Positions 7,794 through 16,592 of a DNA stretch of 39,223 nucleotides are shown here, piece after piece. A model generated the notes under the pieces. It did no database searches and was not told the DNA's origin. It worked only from the letters and a program-made list of their open reading frames with translations. The translations under genes were made by a program, and so were the position numbers. Origin of the DNA: a virus; the IMG/VR virus record IMGVR_UViG_3300032173_000015, positions 1 through 39,223 of that record; one strand, written 5' to 3'. The number at the start of each line of letters is the position of its first letter. Position 1 is the stretch's first letter.

Positions 7794-8027
7794 ATGGAAT
7801 TAGATAAAAAATCTGCTTTCGCAGTAATATTAATCTTATTTTTGATAGCCCAAGGGTACAATATCTTATCTTATCTCATATCAAGTATTCCAGGGTTTTT
7901 ATTAGCATTGCTTCTTATAGTTATGACTATAGTTAAATGGCTCATACCTATTGTACCATTTATTATTATTGGTCTGTTTTTACATGCAATAATTACAAGC
8001 GCAATAGTTAATAGTAGAAAAGATTAA
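7794..8027 (+). CDS. Small multi-span membrane protein, holin-like (77 aa)
   Basis: A 77-residue, mostly hydrophobic protein. Three membrane spans can be drawn (about 9-28, 31-48 and 50-70), with a charged N-terminus (MELDKKS) and C-terminus (NSRKD). Size and topology suit a small holin, but no holin family signature can be named. It is the last gene of the plus-strand cassette, 15 nt after the secreted protein. Its stop shares the palindrome TTAA (8024-8027) with the stop of the convergent ejection-protein gene, leaving no space for a separate terminator. Holin is a positional guess. Confidence 0.6.
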   Translation: MELDKKSAFAVILILFLIAQGYNILSYLISSIPGFLLALLLIVMTIVKWLIPIVPFIIIGLFLHAIITSAIVNSRKD

Positions 8028-9211
8028 CCCAAAGATTTTATCTTATAGGCGCCCTTTTCTTTTTCTGGACTAAATTTGTTAGCCTCTTCATCAAATATGT
8101 TCATGTTTTTAAGCGCTGTTGCGGCATTTCCAGCTGCGCTGGCCTTCATAACATTTGCGTAAGCCTGACGAGCTATGTTTGATTTACCTAGAAGACTAAA
8201 TAAGTTATATCCAGCAGCAGGTATAACTTTAGCAGCTCCCATCGAACCCAAAAACAAACTTCTAGTCAATGAATTAGACTTACTAAAATTAAAATTGGTT
8301 TTATTTTGAACAAACTTTCCAATTTTAGAAGATGCATTTAAGCCATTATCAACATCACTCCACGGTAAATAATATTTACCAAACTCAAGATTCTCTTTTT
8401 TAGCAAACTCATGATGAGCTTTTTTAAGGCCATCCCTTAAAGATTCAATAGTTTTTACAGATTTTTTTGGAAATTCGCCTGCTCTGAGTTTATCAGTAAG
8501 AACTTCTTCAAGGGCAACTGACTTCTTTATATTCAAATAATTAGGCCCAGACATTGAATTTTCAAGCCTCTCAACCTCGTCAAGAATAGCAGATTTCCAT
8601 GGAACTTTATGTTCATATCCATATTCTGCCACTTTTTTAGCTTTACTGATCAAGGGATCTAAAGAAGTTGTTCTATATTTTTCCATTGGACGTATTGTTT
8701 TATCGAAGCCCTCTTTTAAGATTTCTTGATTTTTTACTAATGCTTTTCTGGTTCCTGGTATACCAGCAAGAAGATTAAATCCAATTTTTGAGGCAACTTG
8801 ACCGCCTTTTCCAAAACCAACCTCTTTTGCCATTAAAGAGGCAACATTACCACCAACTGCCCTAACAACGGCTCCCTTAAAAGGCAACTTTCCCTTAATT
8901 GGCAACATAAAAGTAGCCAAATCTGATGCAACTTCATCAGAAAACTCTTCACCTTTACCTTTTGGTTCTAGATATTGACCAGTTAATGGCTTAGTTACTT
9001 TTTCTCTTATTTCACCAGAAGTTGGCAATGGTCTTGGCATATTTTCATTAAATTCTGGAACGACTCCTATATCAGATGCGAACTGCATAACATCGCCAGG
9101 TAGGCCAACAACCGATTCGGCGCCACGAGCAACTGATCTCGCAACGTGTCTAGCGCCCGCTCCAAGCCACGATTCTTCTGGCTCAGATATTTGTTTTATC
9201 TTGTATGCCAT
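8024..9211 (-). CDS. Putative DNA ejection/internal virion protein (395 aa)
   Basis: A 395-residue protein starting MAYKIKQISEPEESWLGAGA behind AAGGATAAAT. The N-terminal part carries an amphipathic stretch (RHVARSVARGAESVVGLPGD) and the rest is helical, Lys-rich, with hydrophobic patches (GSMGAAKVIPAAGYNLFSLL). It is the last of three genes after the tail hub, the place of the P22 ejection proteins gp7, gp20 and gp16. Such proteins leave the head and form a conduit for DNA through the cell envelope. Sequence similarity to P22 proteins is not evident to me; the assignment rests on position, size and composition. Confidence 0.6.
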   Translation of the reverse strand: MAYKIKQISEPEESWLGAGARHVARSVARGAESVVGLPGDVMQFASDIGVVPEFNENMPRPLPTSGEIREKVTKPLTGQYLEPKGKGEEFSDEVASDLATFMLPIKGKLPFKGAVVRAVGGNVASLMAKEVGFGKGGQVASKIGFNLLAGIPGTRKALVKNQEILKEGFDKTIRPMEKYRTTSLDPLISKAKKVAEYGYEHKVPWKSAILDEVERLENSMSGPNYLNIKKSVALEEVLTDKLRAGEFPKKSVKTIESLRDGLKKAHHEFAKKENLEFGKYYLPWSDVDNGLNASSKIGKFVQNKTNFNFSKSNSLTRSLFLGSMGAAKVIPAAGYNLFSLLGKSNIARQAYANVMKASAAGNAATALKNMNIFDEEANKFSPEKEKGAYKIKSLG

Positions 9212-9225
9212 ATTTATCCTTACAG

Positions 9226-10578
9226 TTAAGCTTTAACCCAATTCTTGCCATTCCACTTAATATCACCTTTTGGAGATTCTAAAACCATTCCAACAGAAGG
9301 ATTCTTTGGCAATTCGTTCAAAGTTTGTCCGACTTTAAATTCTTGATTATCTCCAAGCACAAATCTCTTAGAAATAGCATCTAATTCTGGGGCAATTCTT
9401 TCTTCAACTTTATGTTTCAAATTAATAGGAGGTACTCCGCCATTTTCTTCAATAATATCATTTGCAGCCTTTTCTCTAGCAAAAGTCCCTTCATTAAGCA
9501 TCTTCCAATTTCTTATAACGGCAGCACGTCCTTCTTTTGTTTGAGTTAAAGTTGGAACCGTGTTCATGAATACCTTTAAATCAGCGTTTGTTATTCTAGA
9601 ACCAAATATAGATTTAGCCCCTTTTACAAAATCTGAGCTAAGTTTCTTTAATTCTTGAGATTCTTTACTCATTAAAGCAGGAAAATCTAAATGTAATGTT
9701 TCTAAAACACTAGCAAGTGCAGGATTTTGAAGATTTCCAGTCTTATCTAATTCTTCTATTCTTTGAAGACGCATATTATTTTCGCGAGCTTCTTTTGCAT
9801 TTTTAGATAATTCATCAAGAAAAGGCTTATTTTTCTTATATCCCATTTCAATAGTCGCTATACTAGGCGCAGGTCTTTCTTGCTTCTCTTTTCCTGCAAC
9901 TGTTGATGTAACTGGAGCAACTTTAGGCTGAACTTGTGCTGGTTTCTGCATTTGTTGGAATTCTTGCACCGTTAAAGGCGCCGCCTTCTTTACAGGAGCA
10001 GCCATTCCAACTTTAGCAACATTTTGAGGCCCTTGTTGCGTTATTAACTCTGGAGTTAATTTCATACCTTGAGTTCCAGCAGGCATTTGCGCAGTTGGAG
10101 TACCAGCAAGTTGTTGCATTGTTGCCTGTTTTTGCGCAGCTGCTTGTACCGTAGGCTGGGCAGTTGGTCTATTTAAAGTAGGAGATGCCTGCGCAGATTG
10201 AACTGCTTTTTTGGCTATCTCTTGTACAGGCGCTTGTTGAAATGCTTGTGCTTGTGGTTGTGAATAAGTTTGTTGTGCTTGTTGCGCTTGAGGTTGACCC
10301 AAAAGATAACTTGCTTGCTCTTGATCGTAAGACGGCTGACCTGTTTGTTGTTGGCCTGCGCCTTGCTGACCCAAATATTTTAAAGCATATCCAAATTCTT
10401 GTGGATTAAGATGTGAAAGAGTCTTAGCTAAATCTGGACCAAAAACTGATGCTAATGACTTTTCTTTGTTTCTTCTATGAATTTGTTCTAGTTTGCCATG
10501 AGCAAGAGTTTCTAAACTTTCACCCAGAGATTTGCCAAAAGATTGCCCAAAAGTGGGCTCAAAAGGTATTATTTGCAT
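9226..10578 (-). CDS. Putative internal virion/ejection protein, Gln-rich (450 aa)
   Basis: A 450-residue protein with an exceptionally Gln/Ala/Pro-rich middle (about residues 70-230, for example QQQTGQPSYDQEQASYLLGQ and QPQAQQAQQTYSQPQAQAFQ), probably disordered. A helical charged C-terminal half follows (KNAKEARENNMRLQRIEELD onward) and a short beta-like end (GMVLESPKGDIKWNGKNWV). AAAGGAAGACT precedes the ATG. It sits between two other ejection-type genes downstream of the tail hub. Flexible internal proteins released with the DNA commonly have this composition. No specific family is recognised. Confidence 0.6.
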   Translation of the reverse strand: MQIIPFEPTFGQSFGKSLGESLETLAHGKLEQIHRRNKEKSLASVFGPDLAKTLSHLNPQEFGYALKYLGQQGAGQQQTGQPSYDQEQASYLLGQPQAQQAQQTYSQPQAQAFQQAPVQEIAKKAVQSAQASPTLNRPTAQPTVQAAAQKQATMQQLAGTPTAQMPAGTQGMKLTPELITQQGPQNVAKVGMAAPVKKAAPLTVQEFQQMQKPAQVQPKVAPVTSTVAGKEKQERPAPSIATIEMGYKKNKPFLDELSKNAKEARENNMRLQRIEELDKTGNLQNPALASVLETLHLDFPALMSKESQELKKLSSDFVKGAKSIFGSRITNADLKVFMNTVPTLTQTKEGRAAVIRNWKMLNEGTFAREKAANDIIEENGGVPPINLKHKVEERIAPELDAISKRFVLGDNQEFKVGQTLNELPKNPSVGMVLESPKGDIKWNGKNWVKA

Positions 10579-10587
10579 AGTCTTCCT

Positions 10588-11214
10588 TTACATTCCAAAC
10601 ATATATTTGCTAGCAAGTTGAGAACCAGTATTTTGTAAACTTTTTGCGGCTGTTTTCCATCCCGCTTCCATACCAGGCCTCCACATATTTTCCCATTTTG
10701 GAGTAAGACCTTGTCCCATCATTTGCCCAAGAGCACCCATATTCATACCTTTTTCCTGTAATCCATATTGTTCCTGAAGGGCAGCTAATGCTTCTTCTAA
10801 TCCAGCACCACCTTGGCTTAAAAGTTGAGGGAAAGCGCTTGATCTTTGAGAACCACCTGTTCCAAGAGATGAAAATCTTTCAGCAATAGATGGAATAGTT
10901 GTTTGTGTAAAATTGGTTCTTGCTTGTTGTGCTATTGGTGCAAAATTAAACTTTTGCCCAAGAAGTTCTTTTAATCCAGAATAGCCCTCTGAAGCCATTT
11001 TCTGCATTAATTCCATCTCTTGAGGGCTATATTGAGAAGCAGACATCATTCCACCAGGTGTATCTTTAAAAAATCCACCCTTGTTTGACGTTGCACCTCT
11101 TATTATCGGACCCTGGATTGCTCCACCAGCTACATTTGAACCAGAATTGGCGCGCGTAGCTTCCAAATCAGCTCTTAACTGTTTATTTTCGGCACGAAGT
11201 GATCTTTTTGACAT
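10588..11214 (-). CDS. Putative ejection protein (208 aa)
   Basis: A 208-residue protein beginning MSKRSLRAENKQLRADLEAT (a short coiled coil). A Gly/Ser-rich linker and a Gln/Met/Gly-rich helical part follow (QEMELMQKMASEGYSGLKEL, GMNMGALGQMMGQG). It has the strong leader TTTAGGAGAAAATT. Small Gly/Gln/Met-rich proteins at this place, after the tail hub, are usually internal virion proteins injected with the genome, like P22 gp7. It is the first of three such genes and is transcribed away from the plus-strand gene at 11294. No direct homology seen. Confidence 0.6.
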   Translation of the reverse strand: MSKRSLRAENKQLRADLEATRANSGSNVAGGAIQGPIIRGATSNKGGFFKDTPGGMMSASQYSPQEMELMQKMASEGYSGLKELLGQKFNFAPIAQQARTNFTQTTIPSIAERFSSLGTGGSQRSSAFPQLLSQGGAGLEEALAALQEQYGLQEKGMNMGALGQMMGQGLTPKWENMWRPGMEAGWKTAAKSLQNTGSQLASKYMFGM

Positions 11215-11230
11215 AATTTTCTCCTAAATG

Positions 11231-11261
11231 AATATAGTACTATATTGATAGTATCATGATA
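11231..11261. promoter_or_regulatory. Two adjacent palindromes between divergent genes
   Basis: The 79-base gap between the divergent genes at 11214 (minus) and 11294 (plus) contains AATATAGTACTATATT (11231-11246, perfect 16-bp palindrome) and TATCATGATA (11252-11261, perfect 10-bp palindrome), separated by five bases. They could be operators or part of divergent promoters; no clear -35/-10 pair is convincing. Confidence 0.45.
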
Positions 11262-11293
11262 TAACAAACAACTTAAAATAAGAAAGGAATTTA

Positions 11294-11812
11294 ATGGCTC
11301 AAAATGATACGGGTCTATTTTTACCCACTACTAATATTTGGGATGTGTTACCCGATGACGCAGATTTCATAACAGTTGATATCTTTAAAGAGTTACTTGT
11401 AAGATTACAGCAAAACATGGGTAATACTTCTAAGGCAGTGGACTTAAAAGATACTGGATATTACACACAAACAGAATTCGTTAATGGGCAATCTTTTTTC
11501 CCAGATCCAACTCTTGCTCCAGACGATGCTAATTATTTGACCTACAGGCAAGTTTACAGGAAGGCTATTGATTTTGGAACACTTCCAAATAATGGAACAA
11601 AAAGCGTTGCACACGGATTAGCTGTAACTAACGCATGGAGTTTTACGCGGATATATGCAACGGCGTCAAATCCAACAGGTTTACTTTATTTCCCAATACC
11701 AACCACAGGAACAACAATCACTGTAGACGCTACAAATGTAAATATAACTACAACTGCAAATATGACAGCTTATACCAAATGCTACTGCGTACTTGAATTC
11801 CTAAAACAATAG
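11294..11812 (+). CDS. Structural-type protein on the opposite strand (172 aa)
   Basis: A 172-residue protein, MAQNDTGLFLPTTNIWDVLP..., behind AGAAAGGAATTTA. The N-terminal 60 residues are helical (FKELLVRLQQNMGNTSKAVD). The C-terminal part holds the motif NNGTKSVAHGLAVTNAWSFT and then ...ITVDATNVNITT...YCVLEF, a small beta domain that I know from many phage appendage proteins (a hydrophobic-Pro/Ala-His-Gly start and an Asn-rich strand). Although surrounded by minus-strand virion genes, it stands alone on the plus strand with its own upstream region and terminator. Likely a virion accessory or host-contact protein; exact role unknown. Confidence 0.7.
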   Translation: MAQNDTGLFLPTTNIWDVLPDDADFITVDIFKELLVRLQQNMGNTSKAVDLKDTGYYTQTEFVNGQSFFPDPTLAPDDANYLTYRQVYRKAIDFGTLPNNGTKSVAHGLAVTNAWSFTRIYATASNPTGLLYFPIPTTGTTITVDATNVNITTTANMTAYTKCYCVLEFLKQ

Positions 11813-11826
11813 TGTATGTTTAAACT

Positions 11827-11885
11827 AGTTCCTTTCATAGCGGAACTCCTTTTAAAGAAGAGACCGGTGTTAAAGCCGGTCTTTT
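11827..11885. terminator. Tandem hairpins between convergent genes
   Basis: First hairpin: AGTTCC (11827-11832) and GGAACT (11842-11847), followed by CCTTTT. Second: AGACCGG (11861-11867) and CCGGTCT (11876-11882), with an 8-nt loop, followed on the plus strand by TTT. The pair lies between the stop of the plus gene (11812) and the stop of the tail hub gene (11906), so it probably ends plus transcription and may act in both directions. Confidence 0.75.
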
Positions 11886-11905
11886 GTGTGAAACAGTGTT
11901 TTATA

Positions 11906-14089
11906 TTACTGCAATCTTGAAGCAGTAGGAGTAGTATAGAAAGTCATAGCATGCATTTGAAAATCTTCAAAAGCAATTGTTGAGTTAGTTATCTGGGCAT
12001 CATTCATAGTTATCTGTAATTGAACCGATTCCCCTTCGGCCATAGGATATACCGGATGCCATAATTGTGTCATAAATTCTTCCATTGGAATAAACGAATA
12101 AGGAAACGTTTCCAATATTCCAACCATTCCAGGAAGAACATCTGGCTGAGCTTCTGTAGTAATATTATATCCAGAAGCAGAGCCAATAAAGCAATTAACT
12201 GTCACTTGGCCATTAACAGTAGAGTCTACATAGAAGTCTACTTTTGAGATATAAGCATTTCGGCCCTTATCGACATAAAAGTTATATTCTTTTGTAACAA
12301 TATCTATATTAGATACTCTGGCAACGGTACCTGCGCCAAGATAAGTTCCGGTTGAAGATGGTTCATATACTCTTATGGTGTTTTGGTCTATTGTAACAAC
12401 TTCATATATCTTGTCGTTAAGTTGAGGTATACCAACTACGTTTTGAATATATATGTATTGATCACCACTTAAGCTGTGATTGATTATTGTTAATTCCATC
12501 CAACCAACTATGACAGATGGGACTATATTAGTTATTTGCAGAACGCTAGCGTTCATGGCTTGATCGGGAGCAATTCTAAAAGTGAAACCCTCTTGATTTC
12601 CACAAAGCACTTCTTTGTATAGTAATTCATTTTGACCGCTGTTCCATGGAGCAAGACTTTCACCCCATGTACTTGTCCAAGACGCCCATGTTAAATTAGA
12701 TTGTGGTTGATAGTATCCAAAAGCTGTAATACCATCTTCAAATTGTGCCCATGTACCATTCAGGTAATTATATACCAGCATCATGTTTGGATAAGTCTTA
12801 GAAACTTGATCTGGAAAAGCCCAATAAGCAAGTTGCATAAAATAATCACGTATACCACAAACCCTATAGATACCCTCATTTTGATTTGATATTTGGAATA
12901 CTTCGTCTGGTATCTTTTGGTCTATACGATCTACGTTTGATCCATTACAAGCATGTATACCATTTGATCCAATTCCCAAAACAACTTTATCAAAAGGTAC
13001 CGCAGAAAAAGTAGATTCAGCACCAAGTTCAGAGTTAAGCCTTTGCCAAACAAATGGTAACACTTGGTTTTGAGTATATGATAATTCCCAGGTACTTTTC
13101 TCAAAATAAACAATAAGCCTATCTTTTACGAATCCACAACTTACTATTTGCTCTTTTGTTGGTGCATCAAGAAAACCGCCTTTGCCAGGGATATCTTCAC
13201 GCCATGCATTAACATCTGCAGATATAAGTGGTGTACCATTTTGAGAGAATCTGCATCTGTTTCCAAATTGTGACGTTGTAGCGCCTGTTTTTTCCCAAGT
13301 GTTTAAACAAATCAATCTATCTTTAAAAGCCACTATAATAACAGCTGACTCTAAAGTTGTACCACCAGTGTTTACTTGCGGTTTCATGGTTGTCCAAACA
13401 ATACTATTCCAATACTTTATACCGTCAGCTGGAGTCGAATTAACCACAAAAAGAATGTAATCTTGCGCGTCTACACCACGCCAATTTGTAGCCCAGAAAA
13501 AGCTAGAATCAGTTCCTGTCCATACGGCTGCGCCTATTCTTTGCCAACTTGAACCATTATATTGGTACGCAAACTGTTGGTCAAAAGCTATTGTTGGGTC
13601 ATTTGCAAGACTCACGTCTATATATTGAGTTATACCCATAACAGGTGTTGACGGATAGAAATAAACAATAGAGTTGGGATTAAAATTATTTCCCGTGATC
13701 GCTAGTGCGCCAGTAGCAGTATTATAAGTTGCATCAGAAATAGAAGTTGTATATGTATCGCCATTAACTTGATACGCAGTAAATACCCAATCATCAACAG
13801 AAAACATTTGGCCTGGTTTCCAAATAGTTCCTGGCATAATAGCATTAAAATTTCCCGTTATAGCAGCCGTTGTTCCAACATTAATTCTTAAACGAGTATA
13901 ATTTTGCTGATATTTTTGATCAACAAGAGTATTCATTACTAAAGAACCCGTTCTTTTTCGGACACGTCCACGGAAAACATAAGCATTAAGCAACTTACTG
14001 AAAGCATCTTCGGGCAATAACCAACTTCTTGTATCTCCCTGCTGACCTGAATTAATCGGTGCAATCATAAACCTATCAATATTTGCCAT
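11906..14089 (-). CDS. Tail hub / stabilisation protein, P22 gp10-like (727 aa)
   Basis: A 727-residue protein, MANIDRFMIAPINSGQQGDT, then PEDAFSKLLNAYVFRGRVRK, a beginning typical of short-tailed phage hub proteins: an N-terminal segment describing the product of the neck interface, followed by many Trp/Tyr/Asn-rich beta repeats (for example FFWATNWRGVDAQDYILFVV, KDRLICLNTWEK). P22 gp10 forms a beta-propeller-like hexamer that plugs the portal-gp4 complex and carries the tail needle and spikes; the size and place after the connector genes match that role. The ribosome site is AGGAAACTAAT. The assignment rests on length, position and general pattern. Confidence 0.7.
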   Translation of the reverse strand: MANIDRFMIAPINSGQQGDTRSWLLPEDAFSKLLNAYVFRGRVRKRTGSLVMNTLVDQKYQQNYTRLRINVGTTAAITGNFNAIMPGTIWKPGQMFSVDDWVFTAYQVNGDTYTTSISDATYNTATGALAITGNNFNPNSIVYFYPSTPVMGITQYIDVSLANDPTIAFDQQFAYQYNGSSWQRIGAAVWTGTDSSFFWATNWRGVDAQDYILFVVNSTPADGIKYWNSIVWTTMKPQVNTGGTTLESAVIIVAFKDRLICLNTWEKTGATTSQFGNRCRFSQNGTPLISADVNAWREDIPGKGGFLDAPTKEQIVSCGFVKDRLIVYFEKSTWELSYTQNQVLPFVWQRLNSELGAESTFSAVPFDKVVLGIGSNGIHACNGSNVDRIDQKIPDEVFQISNQNEGIYRVCGIRDYFMQLAYWAFPDQVSKTYPNMMLVYNYLNGTWAQFEDGITAFGYYQPQSNLTWASWTSTWGESLAPWNSGQNELLYKEVLCGNQEGFTFRIAPDQAMNASVLQITNIVPSVIVGWMELTIINHSLSGDQYIYIQNVVGIPQLNDKIYEVVTIDQNTIRVYEPSSTGTYLGAGTVARVSNIDIVTKEYNFYVDKGRNAYISKVDFYVDSTVNGQVTVNCFIGSASGYNITTEAQPDVLPGMVGILETFPYSFIPMEEFMTQLWHPVYPMAEGESVQLQITMNDAQITNSTIAFEDFQMHAMTFYTTPTASRLQ

Positions 14090-14090
14090 A

Positions 14091-14666
14091 TTAGTTTCCT
14101 ATGGTTAAGACCCTGATAGATCCAGCTCCAGAAGAGTTAACAGTAAATTGTGTATTGTTTGTTATACCAGTTAATTGCACAGTAAGTCCAGCCGTTGCAG
14201 GGGTTATATTTACACTAAATACGGTTGTTAAGGCAACAAGACCAGGTAATGCTGGCAAAGTTAGCGTTTGAGCGCCTCCAGCCACCGCTAAAGTATCCCA
14301 ACGCATTATTATTCCAGAAGGTAAATATGACCATCCAGATAACCCAGTAGCTGGTGCTGCTGAACTTAAGATAGATGCTGTCATTGGTATGTCAGTAGTG
14401 CCTGCAAATATTTGATTATGCGTATAAGTTTGATTTCTATTTGTTGCTGGATGCAAAAAGCTGAAAAAGCCACCATTCGCGCCTATGAGGGGCATTGGTG
14501 CTTGAGCTGGAAGAGTAACTTTTTTATGAAAACCTTGCCCTGCAAGATCAAAATTAACGTGATCTACTGTTACAAGTGTTTGTATGCCTGTAAAATTATT
14601 ATGTATTTGCGGTTGTGAGTCTGAAGGTCTGTCTGTTGCTAGAGGAATATTGCCATTATATGCCAT
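14091..14666 (-). CDS. Minor virion/tail protein (191 aa)
   Basis: A 191-residue protein beginning MAYNGNIPLATDRPSDSQPQ behind AAAGGATAATAAA. An N-terminal region describes an extended arm (QIHNNFTGIQTLVTVDHVNF, then KKVTLPAQAPMP). The C-terminal part is beta-rich (WSYLPSGIIMRWDT, VFSVNITPATAGLTVQLTGI). Proteins starting with the MAYNGNIP pattern are frequent among short-tailed metagenomic phages beside the tail hub; a tail fibre or needle-type role is plausible but not shown. It lies 1 nt before the hub gene, so the two are translationally linked. Confidence 0.7.
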   Translation of the reverse strand: MAYNGNIPLATDRPSDSQPQIHNNFTGIQTLVTVDHVNFDLAGQGFHKKVTLPAQAPMPLIGANGGFFSFLHPATNRNQTYTHNQIFAGTTDIPMTASILSSAAPATGLSGWSYLPSGIIMRWDTLAVAGGAQTLTLPALPGLVALTTVFSVNITPATAGLTVQLTGITNNTQFTVNSSGAGSIRVLTIGN

Positions 14667-14682
14667 TTTATTATCCTTTTAT

Positions 14683-15711
14683 TTAGAAGCCACCATTACT
14701 ATTTGGACCAAACGGGGTTGCTTGATTGTTATCTTCTGTATATATAGTTGCTACGCGTTGTGATGTTTGTTGTACTATTGTTCTGCGATTGATTAAGTTT
14801 TCTTGTTTTTTAAACTCAGGCATTATCATTTGCACAGATTCTAAGTCCATACGATCTTCAAATATCTTTTTAGCGCAACCATAAGATATATACTGCCACC
14901 ATTCTTCAAGTTCAGGAGATTGTCCAGCAGCCAATAATTCAAGTGGTCGGACATATACTTCCATGTTTACTTCGTATGGTTGATCCGGAACCGGTCTAAC
15001 TATGAAGGATCCATCAAAGAAACATACAGTTGTTGGCCTTGATGGTTGAACGGCTACATATTGGCAATTCACAACATCGCCTTGCGCAGGAGCAAATAAA
15101 AATGTTACAACAAACTGTCCAGTCACATAATTTATATAGTTATTTGGATCAAGAACCGTTGTAGATGTTGGCGCTCCTCCGGGAATATATAAATTACCCT
15201 GAGTTGCAGTTATCGGGAAATCTATCATAGATGCGCCATCACCATTCAGATCTATTGAATCAAACAGAACATTTCTTCTTACAATGCAATTGCCTGGATT
15301 TAGATTTGGTAAAGTTCCAGTAAATTGAGTATTAACACTATTACCTGAACCAATTTGCATTATAGCAGCAAGTTTTGGGTATAAAGCATAAAGCTTTTCC
15401 CTGGACTCCAAAAAAGAAGCCTGATATCCTGCGACATAAATTGGTGGGTGAACAGTAATATACTTCTGATTGAACTCATATAATGGACTAGCTGGACCAT
15501 AAACAGTTGGATCATACAAATCTTCAAAAGGTTCTACATAAAAAGAGAATGTAGATCTCAAGTTAAATAATCTTAAGTGTTCTGGAAAATCATATTGTAT
15601 AAATGTATTTATATACTCATTTAATTGAGCGTCAGTAAGTTGGGCAGGAGAGAGACTTCTAGTCAACCGCCTAACTTTATTCTGTATCGCAACAAGCGTA
15701 GAATTTGCCAT
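14683..15711 (-). CDS. Putative head-to-tail connector/adaptor (342 aa)
   Basis: A 342-residue protein. It starts MANSTLVAIQNKVRRLTRSL, then SPAQLTDAQLNEYINTFIQY, a helical beginning of the kind seen in gp4/gp6-type neck proteins, followed by a beta-rich insertion and a C-terminal helical part (EEWWQYISYGCAKKIFEDRM). In P22-like gene order the head-completion protein gp4 precedes gp10, as here with one small gene between. TTTAGGAGTTAATA sets the start. The neck role is inferred from position and the helix-beta-helix plan; no precise family match can be claimed. Confidence 0.6.
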   Translation of the reverse strand: MANSTLVAIQNKVRRLTRSLSPAQLTDAQLNEYINTFIQYDFPEHLRLFNLRSTFSFYVEPFEDLYDPTVYGPASPLYEFNQKYITVHPPIYVAGYQASFLESREKLYALYPKLAAIMQIGSGNSVNTQFTGTLPNLNPGNCIVRRNVLFDSIDLNGDGASMIDFPITATQGNLYIPGGAPTSTTVLDPNNYINYVTGQFVVTFLFAPAQGDVVNCQYVAVQPSRPTTVCFFDGSFIVRPVPDQPYEVNMEVYVRPLELLAAGQSPELEEWWQYISYGCAKKIFEDRMDLESVQMIMPEFKKQENLINRRTIVQQTSQRVATIYTEDNNQATPFGPNSNGGF

Positions 15712-15774
15712 TATTAACTCCTAAACATAGGTTATATTTCTTTAATAGTAACAATAGTAAAACTATCTTCCAAG

Positions 15775-16137
15775 TTAATATGGCAGTACGTTTCTAGTCG
15801 CATCATCTAGTTGCGAATTAACCTCTCCAACAGGAGTAACTTGAGGATATTGTAGATTCTCTGGAAAAGTGGCAGGAGTTGTCCAACCATCTAATTTACT
15901 AGAATCTATGCCAACATAAAACGTAGTTGGGTCAATTATGTCAGTTATTTCACCAACTTGCTGATTTAGTCCCTGAGGAGTAAAGCCAACAGGCATATTC
16001 AAACGAACAATCATACCAACATCATACTGGTGAGGAATAGTCGTTACAATTCTAGTTATGTTTCCAATAGAAACTAAAAGTCCAATTACTCGCATTGCAG
16101 GCTGAAAAACAGGGCTTGTTTGAGCTAAGATAGGCAT
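15775..16137 (-). CDS. Conserved-type virion protein, unknown role (120 aa)
   Basis: A 120-residue beta-rich protein: MPILAQTSPVFQPAMRVIGL, then ITRIVTTIPHQYDVGMIVRL and TDIIDPTTFYVGIDSSKLDG. A similar pattern (RHRYVVGQKVRVSIPAAYG, ending VVPVGEDTSQ) occurs in the 16670-17689 protein, whose residues 205-295 look related to most of this protein (both have a HxYxVGxxVR motif and a Q-V-x-P-V-G-E end). It may be a short relative of that protein's second half. TTTTAGGAGAGAAACA precedes the ATG. Probably a decoration or neck-associated protein; function not recognised. Confidence 0.7.
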   Translation of the reverse strand: MPILAQTSPVFQPAMRVIGLLVSIGNITRIVTTIPHQYDVGMIVRLNMPVGFTPQGLNQQVGEITDIIDPTTFYVGIDSSKLDGWTTPATFPENLQYPQVTPVGEVNSQLDDATRNVLPY

Positions 16138-16155
16138 TGTTTCTCTCCTAAAAAG

Positions 16156-16557
16156 TTAGATCTTTTCTATTCCCGTCATAGGTGAACCCACTGGAGCTAC
16201 TCCTTCAACATCAATAAATTCTAAACTTTGGAAACTGCAACGCCTGATTTTAGAAGATATCTTACAAACAGGTCTTCCAGCTTCATCGTCTTTGTAATCA
16301 TATGCAGGATACCAACAGTTTGTATTTAAGTGCTTAGCAACCCCCAATGGAATTGTACATATTTCTCCATCGGCCATAGAATACTTCTCAATTGGTTCGC
16401 CTTTATAAGCTCTGAAAACGAAATCCATGCGACCGCCTGGAACTTCATGGAATATAAACTTACCACGAACAGGGGTGCGATCCTTTTCTTTTTTAAATTT
16501 TAAGTTCTCTGGCATTGGTTTTGCTTCTGACGACTCTATTTTATTAATTTGGGCCAT
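16156..16557 (-). CDS. Hypothetical phage protein downstream of the capsid genes (133 aa)
   Basis: A 133-residue protein, MAQINKIESSEAKPMPENLK, then basic residues (KFKKEKDRTPVRGKFIFHEV) and a folded core (GGRMDFVFRAYKGEPIEKYS, CTIPLGVAKHLNTNCWYPAY). GAAAGGAAAACA gives a clear start. It is the first gene after the intergenic hairpins at 16593-16667, and 18 nt before the 15775-16137 gene. Such proteins recur between capsid and neck genes in related uncultured phages, but I know no assigned function; a capsid-surface or head-completion role is possible. Confidence 0.7.
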   Translation of the reverse strand: MAQINKIESSEAKPMPENLKFKKEKDRTPVRGKFIFHEVPGGRMDFVFRAYKGEPIEKYSMADGEICTIPLGVAKHLNTNCWYPAYDYKDDEAGRPVCKISSKIRRCSFQSLEFIDVEGVAPVGSPMTGIEKI

Positions 16558-16592
16558 TGTTTTCCTTTCTGTTTGTTGGTATATTTTTAATG

